From: Lojkania enalia | Taxonomy: Eukaryota; Ascomycota; Dothideomycetes; Pleosporales | DNA length: 64,000 nucleotides | Reading direction: 5' to 3' | Assembly: GCA_010094045.1 (NCBI GenBank) | Contig: ML986597.1 | Location: forward strand, 399,154-463,153 | In this document: positions 26,160 through 36,758 of the stretch, piece after piece | Numbering within the stretch: position 1 is the stretch's first letter | Layout of the letters: each line of letters starts with the position of its first letter | Position numbers and translations under genes: made by a program | The notes under the pieces: model-generated | Database searches by the model: none | The model's input: only the letters and a program-made list of their open reading frames with translations | Told to the model about the DNA's origin: nothing

Positions 26160-29100
26160 ATACGCCTCCTGCAGTACAAACCTAATAGCGAGATTATCTT
26201 CCGTAAACCTACTAGCGGTAATATCCTTACTTACGCAACACTCTCTTATATCTAGAAAAAAGAGGAGGTCCTATTTTAGGATATAGAAGTAGGCGCGTAT
26301 AGGAGTAGGACTATAAATAAGGCTAGCTAGAAGAAAATAGAGTTCTACGTAAAGCAGGTTGCAGCCGATAGACTATAATACTTCTAGGTAAACACCTGCT
26401 ATATTAATAAGAAGAATACGGTTAAACTCGGCGCGGCTATTAATTCTATATTTCGGTAGTATCAGAACGCTATATACTGCTACATCTACCTTTTAGACGT
26501 GTCTAAACCCGCTATAAAAACGGATGATAAAAAAATATAGAAAGAAGACTTTAGGGCGAGTAGATAGTTTACTTAAGGCTGGACGCTTTAAAAGCTCATC
26601 GTACTAAGGCTAGTTAACTTCTTTAGCTTAGAGGGGTAGCAACTTAAGAGTAAATCGACGCTTAAGACTAAAATATATAATATTACTAGTATTATAAAGA
26701 ATGCTCTCTAAGGCGATGCTTTATCAAATTTTAGCATTAAAGAGCGGAGGTCCTAGGTAGAGCGCCGCAATACTACGATTAAAGAAGATGGAGTATATTA
26801 CTTAATTAGAATCTTCGATATCTCTATAGTACTAAACTATAATAAGAGAAGGGACTATATATTCTAGCGGCTGGAGGAAGAGATCTATAGGCTATATAAG
26901 GGTAAGAAGTTTATACAGGTATTCTAAGTAAAATAATAAAATAACTAGTATAGGTATTAAGTTTAAAAAATTTACTATTAGGCTTAATCTTATATCGTTT
27001 CCTAAAGCTGTATAGTTTATTACTTAAGAGAAGAAGCTGTTAGAGATATATAAGCTACTCTACAGTTATAGTAGTTGAGCCTATATTATTCTATATAGTC
27101 TTAGAGGTATTAGAAAAACTTAGCTAGCGATTATATATATTAGACGATATAAGAAGAAGTATATAATAATCTTTTAGCTAAACGCGAATAATAATAACTC
27201 TCTTAAGCTAGGTTTTCGGGATATTACTTAGTAGGTACTGAGGCATTATCGTTTAACTAGTCTACTTACTAGTATAAACCTAGACGGGGACCTTAATCAA
27301 GTAGTTAATTTAGTTAAAGACTAGCTCGATCTTCTAATAAATATACGCTAGCTTATTATTTACAATAACTACGATAATTCTAAGATATTAGGTAGTTTAG
27401 ATAATTTAGTAGTTAATTTATACCGATATCTTCTACAATCTAACTATAGTTTAATTATTATTATAACACGGTTGTTGTAAGTAAGCCTTAGTTATTATAT
27501 CTATATTTAGAAACTGCAGAATATTTAGAATAGTCTTAAAATTCTATTAAATATATCTAGGTAGAAAGGTATTAAAGACGACCCGGATGCTGTAAAGCTT
27601 ATTAAGAAACTTAATAGTTTACCTCTTACCCTATCTACTACTAAAGCATATCTTAAATATATAATAACAAGCTTCTTAGAGTATCTTCGGCTTTATAAAG
27701 CTTCGTGGCTGAAGCTTTAAACTATAAGCCCTAAGTTAAATTCTTATAAAGACCGCGTTCTATACTCTATCTAATAGACAACTTTTAATCTAATTGAATA
27801 AAAAAATATAGTATTAGTAAAACTATTAAAACTATAGGTGTATTTTAATAGAGAGGATATATACTTTAACCTTCTTTAATATGCAAACTCCGCTGATGAT
27901 AAGTAGCTTTAAAGGCTGATAGAGGACAAACTAAACTTTAATATAACTATTACGCTACTTTATAGCTTTAAGCTAGCGGATTTATATTAGTCTTATTAGC
28001 TATAATTTAGATTAAGTAGATATAGTATTTATAGCTATATGCACTTTTAGACGATATTTATACTAAACTATAAGTAGAATAAAAGGCTTATATAAGTTAT
28101 ATTAACTTATATAGCGTCGGAGATTCCTATAAGCGATATAAGGGACTTATAGATGTTATAACAGCGGTTACTTTAACACGCCTCTAGGCAAGAGTAGTTA
28201 ATATTAAAAGGTAAGGTAGATGTTAAGAGAATAAAATAGGCCTTATATATGTTAGGTATTCTCTACGCCGACTAAGGTAAGCTGGTAGAGGCGGAGGCTA
28301 TATACAGTCGGGCGCTATAAGGTAAGGAGGAGGTACTTAGACTGAAATATATATTAACACTCGATACGGTTAACAACCTAGGCAACCTCTACGCCGACTA
28401 AGGGAAGCTAGTAGAAGCGGAAGCTATATATACTCAGGCGTTATAAGGTAAGAAGAAGGTACTTAGACTGAAATATATATCGACACTCGATATAGTTAAC
28501 AACCTAGATAACCTCTACGCCAACTAAGGTAAGCTGGTAGAGGCGGAGGCTATATATAGTTAGGCGCTATAAGGTAAAAAGGAGGCACTTAGACTAAAAC
28601 ATATATTAATACTCTCAATAGTTAATAACCTAGGTAACCTCTATAAAAACTAAGATAAGCTAGTAGAGGTAGAGGCTATATATAGTCGGGCGCTATAAGG
28701 CTCTAAAGATATACTTAGACTAAAGTATATATTAATACTTAATATAGTTAACAACTTAGGTAACCTTTATACTGACTAAAATAAGCTGGTAGAGGCGGAA
28801 GCTATATATAGTCAGGCGCTGTAAGGTAAGGAGGAGGTATTTAGACCGAAGTATATATCGATACTTAATACGGTTAATAATCTAGACAGCCTCTACGCCG
28901 ACTAAGGTAAGCTAGTAGAGGTAGAAGCTATATATACTCAGGTGCTATAAGGTAAGAAGGAGGCACTTAAACTAAAGCATATATTAATACTCTTAATAGT
29001 TAACAACCTAGGCAACCTCTACACCAACTAAGGTAAGCTGGCGGAGGTAGAAGCTATATACAGTCGGGCGTTGTAAAGTAAGAAGGAGGTATTTAGACCG

Positions 29101-30045
29101 AAGTATATATTAATACTCTTAACGGTTAATAATCTAGGCAGCCTCTACGCTGACTAAAGTAAGCTAGCGAAAGCGGAGGCTATATATACTTAGGCGCTAT
29201 AAGGTAAGAAGGAGGTACTTAGACTAAAGTATATATCGATACTCTTAACGGTTAACAATCTAGGTAACCTCTACGCCAACTAAGGTAAGCTAGTAGAGGT
29301 GGAGGCTATATATAGTTAGATATTATAAGGCTCTAAAGATGTATTTAAACTAAAGTATATATTAATACTTTTAACAGTTAATAACCTAGGCATCTTCTAC
29401 ACCGACTAAAGTAAGCTGGCGGAGGTAGAGGCTATATATAGTCGGGCGCTGTAAGACTCTAAGGAGGTACTTAAACTAAAGTACACATCGATACTTAATA
29501 CAGTTAACAACCTAGGCTTACTCTACGCTAATTAAGGTAAGCTGGCGGAGGCGGAGGCTATATATAGTCGGGCGCTATAAGGCCGTAAGGAGGTACTTAG
29601 ACCGAAGTATACATTAATACTTAATACGGTCAACAACCTAGGCTTACTCTACGCCGACTAAAGTAAGCTAGTAGAGGCGGAGGCTATGTACAGTCGGGCG
29701 CTATAAGGCTATAAGAAAGCTCTTAGTCCTTAATTACTTCCTTTATATTTACTAGTATTAAACACTATGTTTACCTTTAGTAATCTCTTCTCTTAGATAG
29801 ATCGGAAAGACTTAGCGAAGGTAATGTATAGCTAGGTATTATTTGGATATACATCTATCTAAGGACCCTCCTTAAAATTATACTAGCAACTTAAAGATTA
29901 ACTTAATATATTATAAGTTGCGTCTATTATTTCAGAAATAAGTAAGGATAAATCTATAGAGGTTAGAGTATATAAGTTAAGTACTTTTAAGTAGAAATTC
30001 TACAAGTTAGAAAGGCGGTTAAATATTAGATAGATTATATTAGAT
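26160..30045 (+). pseudogene. HET / NB-ARC / TPR NOD-like receptor pseudogene
   Basis: A fungal STAND receptor of the heterokaryon-incompatibility type. The HET domain starts with RLLQY preceded by ATA at 26160 (probably ATG by RIP) and runs to about 26,925. Seen in it are LTYATLSY, VNTCYINKK near 26,388 and a GAAINS-I-F-R motif, all HET signatures. NB-ARC follows at about 27,080-27,720: P-loop LRGIRKT at 27100-27120 (a Gly became Arg), a LIIYNNYDNS Walker B region, IIIITRLL and the LNSLPLTLS (GLPL) motif. Twelve TPR units follow (28226-29737), then a tail with FSQIDRKDLAK. HET and NB-ARC are one base out of register, so an indel or intron lies between 26,925 and 27,100. About 1,290 codons. 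In-frame stops are almost all CAA/CAG/TGG-derived. Family role: sensing non-self and triggering cell death. Confidence 0.85.
28226..29737 (+). repeat. Twelve 126-bp (42-residue) tandem TPR units
   Basis: The codons for the NNLG(N/S/L)LYA core recur exactly every 126 bases from 28252 to 29638. Units read A-D-Q-G-K-L-x-E-A-E-A-I-Y-S-R-A-L-Q-G-K once TAA is read as Gln. Internal identity is very high, like kinesin-light-chain-type TPR arrays in fungal receptors, where units are shuffled by recombination. The recurrent GAC-TAA and CTA-TAA pairs show the same Gln codons were hit by RIP in unit after unit. Confidence 0.95.
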
Positions 30046-30785
30046 AGAAATATATAACTAATAATCGTAATTAACTATTATACGTTACTTCTTACTCTTA
30101 TATAGCGCTTATTACCGTACTCTTTATTACAGTTCTTATTACTATACTTACTACTAGTATTCTACTTACTATTATACTAGTTAGCTAGGTATAGACTTAA
30201 TCTATTATATACTAGTCTATAAGTATAGCTTATTATTATACTATAATTATTATATATATATAGTAATAGCGCTTAAAGATAATAAGAATTATCTCGCTTA
30301 AGTTTAAAGGTATAGATCGACATAGTAATATTATATAAATTATCCTTATATTATCGCTATAAGGCTAATAATAACTTATTAGTATAATTCTAAAATTCTA
30401 GAGGTTAGATACTATATATTACGAATTTTAGGAGTAATAAAAGTTTAGTGTTAAAGCTATAATAGATATACTCTATTCTACTACGAAATAAAGCTCTTAT
30501 AATCTATAATAGGCTGGTAGATAGGTATAAGTTAGGTTAGAGTTAGGGTCTTACGTAAGTAGGGTAGAGTTAAGATTAAAGTCTTACTAATTAGTCTAAG
30601 ATATAGGTAGAGTTAGGGTAGCTGCTTAGTAATAGAGTATAGGTTAAGATAGGGTTATATAGACTAGGTTTCCTTAGGATCTAACTAATTAGTATACTTT
30701 AGAAAGTAGCTTAGTAAGAGTATATATAGTATAATATTCTAGAGCTTTATTATAGCTATTTATTATAGATTAGGCTAATCTTACT
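30046..30785. other. Unassigned DNA with G-rich TTAGGG-like stretches
   Basis: No gene was recognised. At about 30,525-30,660 several GTTAGGTT, GAGTTAGGGT and AGTAGGGTAGAG units occur, which resemble the degenerate telomere-like repeats at 36.6 and 62.7 kb but are not clearly tandem. Confidence 0.4.
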
Positions 30786-31029
30786 TTATTAGATTCTAGG
30801 ATAGTATACTATAGTATATTGTAGACTGTAGTAGTACGCTCCTTAACTATTAATCTTATATAACTTAATCTAATATAATAATATATTTATAATAGTAATT
30901 TATTATATAAACTATAGAGGTTTATAAATTTCTCGATAAATATACTTTCGCGGCAGCTCCTTATTAGTAGTAGTACTAGGATTAATATTCTTCTAGTTAA
31001 TCTCCTAGTTAATCTCTAGTTCTTTATTA

Positions 31030-33480
31030 TATATCTAGGCTAGAAGTTTAAAAAGATCTGTAATCTTATTAGTACTATAAAGAGGGCTTAGCTTATTAGT
31101 ATCTTAAGTCTTTATAACCTAGTATACCTCTTTAGTATAATAGTTCTCTCCGCTTATTATATATTTTAAAAATATAATATCCCGGATTCTCTATATAGTA
31201 AGGTAATATCTTCTATCTTTAATTATATCCCTAGTAGTATTAAAAACCCGTTTAATATTAACTCCTATAATCTATATTAGAAGAATATCTCTTATAACCT
31301 AAGTAAGCCGCAGATACTAATATTTGTTTACTCTCCACCAGCCTAATATATTAAAGTTATAACCTCGAATAGGAGGTATATTTAGATAGCTTTCTCCTTC
31401 TTAATAAGTTGGTCCTTTCTCTTCTTCCTCTAACTCTCCCTCTCCCTCTCCCTCTCCCTCTCCTACATTACTTAGATCCTGGCCTAGAAAACTTAAGGAG
31501 CTGCTTGAGGATAAATATTATAGAGATAGTTTACGAAACTATTTATTACTTTATATCTATTAAGGTTAGAGCGTTATAGATAAGGTATAGCCTAATATAT
31601 CCTTATTATAGTAATTAAGATATTTAAGGAATTGTTAGCGATAAATTTCTCTATATTAAAGGTTCTAAGTCTTATTTTATAGTTATAGTTAAAAGCTAAT
31701 ATAATAAATAGCTGTAATAAAAGTACCTTATATATTATAAGCTTTTAGAATAGATCTAAGATTATTATATAGTTAAATAAGTAACTATACTTTACGTCTA
31801 TTTTTAAGTAGTATTTACTTAATTTAGATCGACCCTTCTCTACTATAGCTCTTACTACTATTAGCTAATCTAAGTTACTCTCTACATCTTTAACTAAATT
31901 CCTATTTATATTATCTAGGAAATTGAAGAGCTTATTATATATTTGCTAAATATACTAGATCTAAGGCTTTATATTCTTACTAAACGCTTCGGTTACCCTT
32001 TTAAAATTATTGAGTAGGTCTATAATTAGTATTAAATAGTACTATTTAGTAGTAGATAGTCGAAGTTATTAGAGATTATAGAAATCTACCTTAGTATTCT
32101 TATTATTACTAGATCTCTAAATAGGGATTTTTAAGTTAATTTTATATTAAAGCTAGTTGTTAATATATTATTTAAGGCCTACTACTCGGTTATATATATT
32201 AAATATCGAATTCTATTAAGTTGAAATATCTCTTATTATAGACAGCCGGTACTTAGATAGTAGGGAGCCCTATAAAGTAATAAAACGCTTATAGCGCTAT
32301 AGCAATTAATTAATTACTTTATAAATAGCTTAAATCTAATTAGGAATTAGTATATAATAATTATAATAACTAACTATAATAAAAAGCTATACCTTATAAA
32401 GAGAATTTAAGATAGAAATCTATATCTAAATCTTATTTATATTATATTACCGTAAAGTTCTTCTATCTCCTATCTCTTTAGGGGGTATAAGTTTAAGATA
32501 GTAAATAATTTCCTAAACAACAAGATTAATAATATAAATAAGGTATAGAATTGTATTCTCCTTATAATCCTATTTAATACTATCTTCGCGTAGTTTCTCT
32601 TATATTATACGTATAAGTATACTATTATTAGTAGTATTATTATAGGTAGCTGCTAGTAATCGTCGTTATATATTTATATTTAATAGAATATATAGTACTT
32701 CTATTACTATAGAAGTACTAGTATAGCTTCCTCGAATAGGGATAAAATTAAATAGTCTCTTGTAGAACTTCTAGTCCTAATTAATATAGTACCCTTTTAC
32801 TGTAAGGAAACTAAGGTAGTTCTTTATAAACTAGGTATTAAACGCGATTAATATCTTTGTACTTTAGCTAAGGTTATATAAAAGAGAGGACTAAACTACT
32901 ATAATCTTATATTTAAATAGCCCTATAAAACTAAATTAGCTAATTAATATAGTATTTAGTTAGAAGAACTAAACAAATTGTTAAAAAGACGGGTAATCTA
33001 CTATTTAGAAAGACTAGTTATTATTAATAATAATACGGACTAGTTTATACTTAAAAACGCTAGTAGAGTATAGTAGTATAATTAGATCTTTATTATTAAG
33101 AGGCCTAGCTATAAGTATATAGAATCTATTATACTTAGGAGCTAGAGTTTTTAGACAGGCCTAAGATCTAAGGTAATTTATTAGATACTTTATACTATTA
33201 TAATTCTTATTTAAATATATAAGTTAAAAGTTATAGTAGTAATAGAATATAAATAGGTAACTATCTAGAAATTATATAACTTCCCTAAATTGTCTCTAGA
33301 TCTTACTATAATAAGTAGCTAAATTCTACCTTAATTTGTTAAATATATTTAAAAGGTCCTAAGCCTATAGTATTAATTCCTACTATACTATCTATATATT
33401 AATAAGTTCTATTACCCCCTATCTATCTTCTTTATCCCCTATCCGCAGATATATAATTAGCTAATAGGTTTCTTAGAAAC
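31030..33480 (-). pseudogene. hAT transposase relic with C-terminal dimerisation domain
   Basis: On the minus strand, the C-terminal part (about 31,030-31,330) reads VIRDILLI, then VNIKRVFNTTRDIIKDRRYYL and IRDIIFLKYIISGENYY. This is the hAT dimerisation domain of cut-and-paste transposases. Upstream (about 31,520-32,480) lie helical stretches such as VINSFVNYLYNIYP, EAFSKNIKP, LSKYYLKIDVKYSYLFNYI and YKRFIAL-GS typical of the RNase H-fold body. The N-terminal zinc-finger part is only weakly visible up to about 33,480. Stops are RIP-type throughout. hAT assignment is strong for the C-terminus and fair for the rest. Confidence 0.75.
31434..31463. repeat. (CTCTCC)n hexanucleotide microsatellite
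   Basis: About five hexamer units. On the minus strand they fall within the hAT transposase relic between the catalytic body and the dimerisation domain, where they would encode a Gly-Glu or Arg-Gly repeat. Confidence 0.9.
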
Positions 33481-33651
33481 TTTAATAAGAAATCGATAGA
33501 GTATCGATCGCGAGATACTAGATTTATATTAATATTAATATAATTATAATAAAACGCTATAATAAAGAATAGTAGGAATATTATAATATTACGGGTATAT
33601 AAGGAATTAGGGTTAATAATCGAGAGTATCTAGCTATAAATTATGTTTATA

Positions 33652-33659
33652 GACTACTG

Positions 33660-33698
<39 letters not shown>

Positions 33699-33699
33699 A
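33652..33699. repeat. (CTA)n trinucleotide microsatellite
   Basis: About 15 CTA/TAC units, perfect over 33661-33697. It lies inside the right end of the hAT relic. Confidence 0.95.
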
Positions 33700-34099
33700 T
33701 ATATATAAAACCCTAGTAAAATAGTAGTATATTATACTATTATATTAAGTATTTATTTTTAGAGATAATAGGTTTTATTACTAAACGGTATACTAATACT
33801 ATACTCCTAATAGTATATAGGAGTCTGCTATAGTATATCGCAGAACGCTGTAGTCTAGAAAATACTATAAAATATAGTAAATTACTATTATATATTATAA
33901 AATATAGTTAATTACTATTATTTAACGTACTATAATATACTATAAGATACTATAGTATACTACCTAAAATCTAATAACCACCCTAGTCTATTTTACAATA
34001 TACTACTATAGTCTATAATATAGTATAATATACTACTCTAGTTAATTAAATTTATATATATAGGGAAGTAGTATAAATAAAATTTATATAGTATTAGAG

Positions 34100-35372
34100 A
34101 AGTATATTAGATTTTCTTCTACTAACTACTAGTAGTAAGGGCTAAGCTAATCCTTATTTATTAAAGTATTATTATCCGAGAAACTATTAAAATCGGTTAT
34201 ATCTTTATCTAAGAAACTTTTAAAAGTACTATCTAACTTCTTATTTAATATCTTATACTTATCCTTATATTATATAAGCTTAGCCTTAATTTTAGAGTTA
34301 TTATTAACCTTCTCTTTGTACTTATCGCTTTTAATACCTTTAATATAGGGTAAGTTTAAATCGAAAAGAAGATTATTATTAAATTAATTATATACTAATA
34401 GAGGCTTTTAATATCTAGGGTAGTAATTAGTATATATCTGTAATAAATAGATGTAATAAAAAATATAATAAACTTACTTCTACTCTAGCTCTAAAATTAT
34501 AGCTAACTCTTCCTTAGATAGTCCCTTAATAAACTCTTACTATTTATTTTAAGCATCCTTACTTTTAAAGCTATTATTTTATAGCTTAAGAAGGCTATTT
34601 TAGTATATCTTATATATAACCTTCTACACAGCCCTTCTAGAGCTATATATCCGTAATAGACCACAAGCTAATTCTTATATAGTAGATATATCTTTCTTTT
34701 AACTAGTAGCCTTTAATAGAACTGTTTAGTAACGTCTAAGACTAATCTCTTAGTCGATATACTCCTATTTTAAGTAGATAGCCTTTAGCCTTACCTTTAA
34801 CTAATTACCTATTTACTTATAAGTATATATATATATAATAAATAACTGTAATAACTTATTAGACTTATAATTGTTAAAGCGCTTCTCTACTATAGCTTTA
34901 ATAGCTTTATCTAACATCTTTTTTTTTTCTTCTTCCCCTAGCACTATATATTTAGTACTTTTCTATAGCTGCCTCTTCTTAGCACTTTTAGTAGAGCGAT
35001 TAGTAGTATAGGTACTCTTAATAGCCTTTTCCTTAGTAGTAAGCAATATAGTCTTATCTCTCTGTTAGATAGCGCGCTTAGTATTGTTAAGTATACCCTT
35101 AAAGGGTACTATAAGGTTAATTAAACGGCCTTTTTAAGAACCAGCTTAACCGCGTAATAAAAGAACATATTTAATTTTATAATCTTTTAACTACCAGCCC
35201 TATATTTATTAGTAAACTATAATAAAAGACTAGTATAATTACTTACCTATATTAACTTCGCCCACTTATCTTAGTCGAAGCTAACTAGTAGCTCTAATAG
35301 CTTTAGTAGTAGTAAGCTATCTAGACTATTAAGAAAATTGTTGTTAATAGGCTCTACTTTAATAGTTAACAT
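34100..35372 (-). pseudogene. Intron-bearing small gene relic, divergent from the H3-like gene
   Basis: Starts at an ATG at 35370-35372 and reads MLTIKVEPINNNFLNSLDS, then LLLLKLLELLVSFD and DKWAKLI. A well-formed 47-bp intron follows (donor GTAAGT from 35246, branch TTACTAAT, acceptor ATATAG ending at 35200). Exon 2 continues LKDYKIKYVLLLRG and then a Lys/Arg/Thr-rich tail near 34,930-35,060 (STKSAKKRQL). Another donor/acceptor pair is possible at 34477/34438. The helical start with a single Trp resembles small Myb-like nuclear proteins of fungi, but this is only a resemblance. Stops are RIP-type. The gene faces away from the H3-like gene about 490 bases off. Confidence 0.4.
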
Positions 35373-35858
35373 TTTATAGGAACTATAATAAAAGTATATA
35401 ATAAATCGAAGATTTGGAGTTACGCTAATAAGAGTATAGTAGGAAGAAGAGTTGTAGTAGGGTGTTAGGCTCAACGCGACGAGTGTATATACTACCTACT
35501 AATATAGATTAGATAGAAATAATAATAAAATATATATACATCTAAATAAATATAAAATATTAGTTGGTTTAGTATAAAAAACTATTACTAAAAAGCGTAC
35601 TACTAGTTCTATAAAATAGTAAGTTATTATAGTTTTTTATTATAGTATTCTTATAATATACGCCTAAATACCTTATTAGCTTTACTTTATAATCCTAATT
35701 TAGTACTAGCTCTTAATATATACATATCTTAGCATCTATATTTATATTTTAGATATCTATTAATAAACCTCAATTTAACTTTATACTACTAACCTTAATT
35801 ATTAATATTAACTACTCTACTCTACTACTATTAATACGTAATATCTCGTACTTAAGGA

Positions 35859-36384
35859 ATAGCACGATCTAAAATCGTTCTGATAGGTAGTAAGTTTCTC
35901 TAAAAGCAGCTCGCCGCTAAATCAGCTTATAAGGTACCTATACTAGTAAAGCCTATACTAGTAAAGTATTACTATTATCTTAGGAGTAAATTATTACAGG
36001 TTTTTATTATAGTTATATATTAATAGAATATAGCTGTCGCACTTTAATAGATTAAATAATATTAGAAGAGTATTAAACTCCTCCTTTAAAAGCTCTCTTT
36101 TTCGCGGCTAATCTGTAAAATTACTACCGTAGTTTAGGAGAATACCTATAGTAGTAAGATATATTAGTAATAGAGTGTAATTAAGGCTCTTTAAGAGTTT
36201 ATTAAAGCTTTTCTTATTAGGTTCTTTAAAGGTATATTATTTTTTATATAATTTATACTATATAATACTAACTATACTAGACTGTAATATAAATACAATT
36301 TACGTAAAGCAGGTTACTATCTAAAATAAGAATATATATTTAGTAAAGCGATACTATAAGAGGTTTAGTCTTCTATTAGATTAG
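35859..36384 (+). pseudogene. Divergent histone H3-like gene relic, copy 1 (CenH3-like core)
   Basis: Three exons (35859-35985, 36034-36231, 36281-36384) split by introns of 48 and 49 bp, giving 143 codons including the stop. The start codon is ATA (from ATG by RIP). The first intron donor is now GTAAAT; its partner copy still has GTAAGT. Exon 1 reads ARSK, then KQLAAKSA as in the H3 tail. Exon 2 has TVALRQIK-like (here with TAG for Gln), LPFSRLIRKI-like and ALQEF-like H3 helices. Exon 3 has the FED-x-N...IH-x-KR-VTI...KD pattern of the H3 C-terminus. At least seven codons are now RIP stops. Every exon and intron has exactly the length of copy 2. See copy 2 for the less damaged reading. Confidence 0.85.
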
Positions 36385-36461
36385 AGTTATAATCTCTAGA
36401 TAGTCTTAAGCTTAAAAAAGGCTACTTTAAATAAAACTAGTTCTCTACTATAATAATTTAC

Positions 36462-36540
36462 AGTAATAAATATTTAATATATAATATATAATAAATATAT
36501 AATATATAATATATAATAAATATATAATATATAATTATTT
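36462..36540. repeat. AT-rich minisatellite, arm 1
   Basis: Tandem ATATATAATATATAATAA-type units. A mirrored block lies at 62880-62947 in the other inverted arm. Confidence 0.85.
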
Positions 36541-36579
36541 CCTATAATTATAGAAGAACCCTATAGGGTATCCCTACCT

Positions 36580-36725
36580 TAATCTTATATCCCAACACTA
36601 AGAACTCTACCCTAACCTTAATCTTAATACTAAGAACTTCTATTTAACCTATACCCCAGCGCTAAGAATTCTACCTTAACTCTAACCCCAGCACTAAGAA
36701 CCCTAAACCTAACCTTAACCTAAGT
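36580..36725 (-). repeat. Degenerate telomere-like tandem repeat, arm 1
   Basis: About four ~32-bp units of the type GGGGTTAGGGTTAAGGTAGG plus GTTCTTAGCGCT when read on the minus strand. They contain the TTAGGG motif used at most fungal chromosome ends. The complement lies at 62700-62850. Confidence 0.85.
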
Positions 36726-36758
36726 AAGGTACTATATACCCTATTTATTAGCCTAATC

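Larger units (their letters stand above)
30786..33981 (-). mobile_element. hAT-family DNA transposon relic
   Basis: A minus-strand hAT transposase relic is flanked by an imperfect inverted repeat of about 32 bp: TTATTAGATTCTAGG...AGTATACTATAGTAT at 30786-30818 and its complement at 33947-33981. The outer right side reads TAGGGTGG on the minus strand, close to the CAGGG start usual for hAT ends. TATACTATAGTATA palindromes recur near the right end. No 8-bp target duplication could be verified, so the limits are approximate. Confidence 0.6.
35409..36758 (+). repeat. Inverted repeat arm 1 (matches 62658-64000 in reverse)
   Basis: The arm aligns with the reverse complement of 62658-64000 over its full length without any gap in the genes: H3-like gene, AT-rich minisatellite and telomere-like repeats appear in the same order. 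This arm is the more RIP-mutated; many sites that are C or G in the other arm are T or A here. Homology reaches the window's last base, so arm 2 continues beyond it. Confidence 0.9.

Noticed and set aside
28226..29737. Regular 126-bp array as a CRISPR-like or satellite repeat
   Set aside because: Units are contiguous without spacers, in frame, and encode TPR motifs continuous with an NB-ARC domain.
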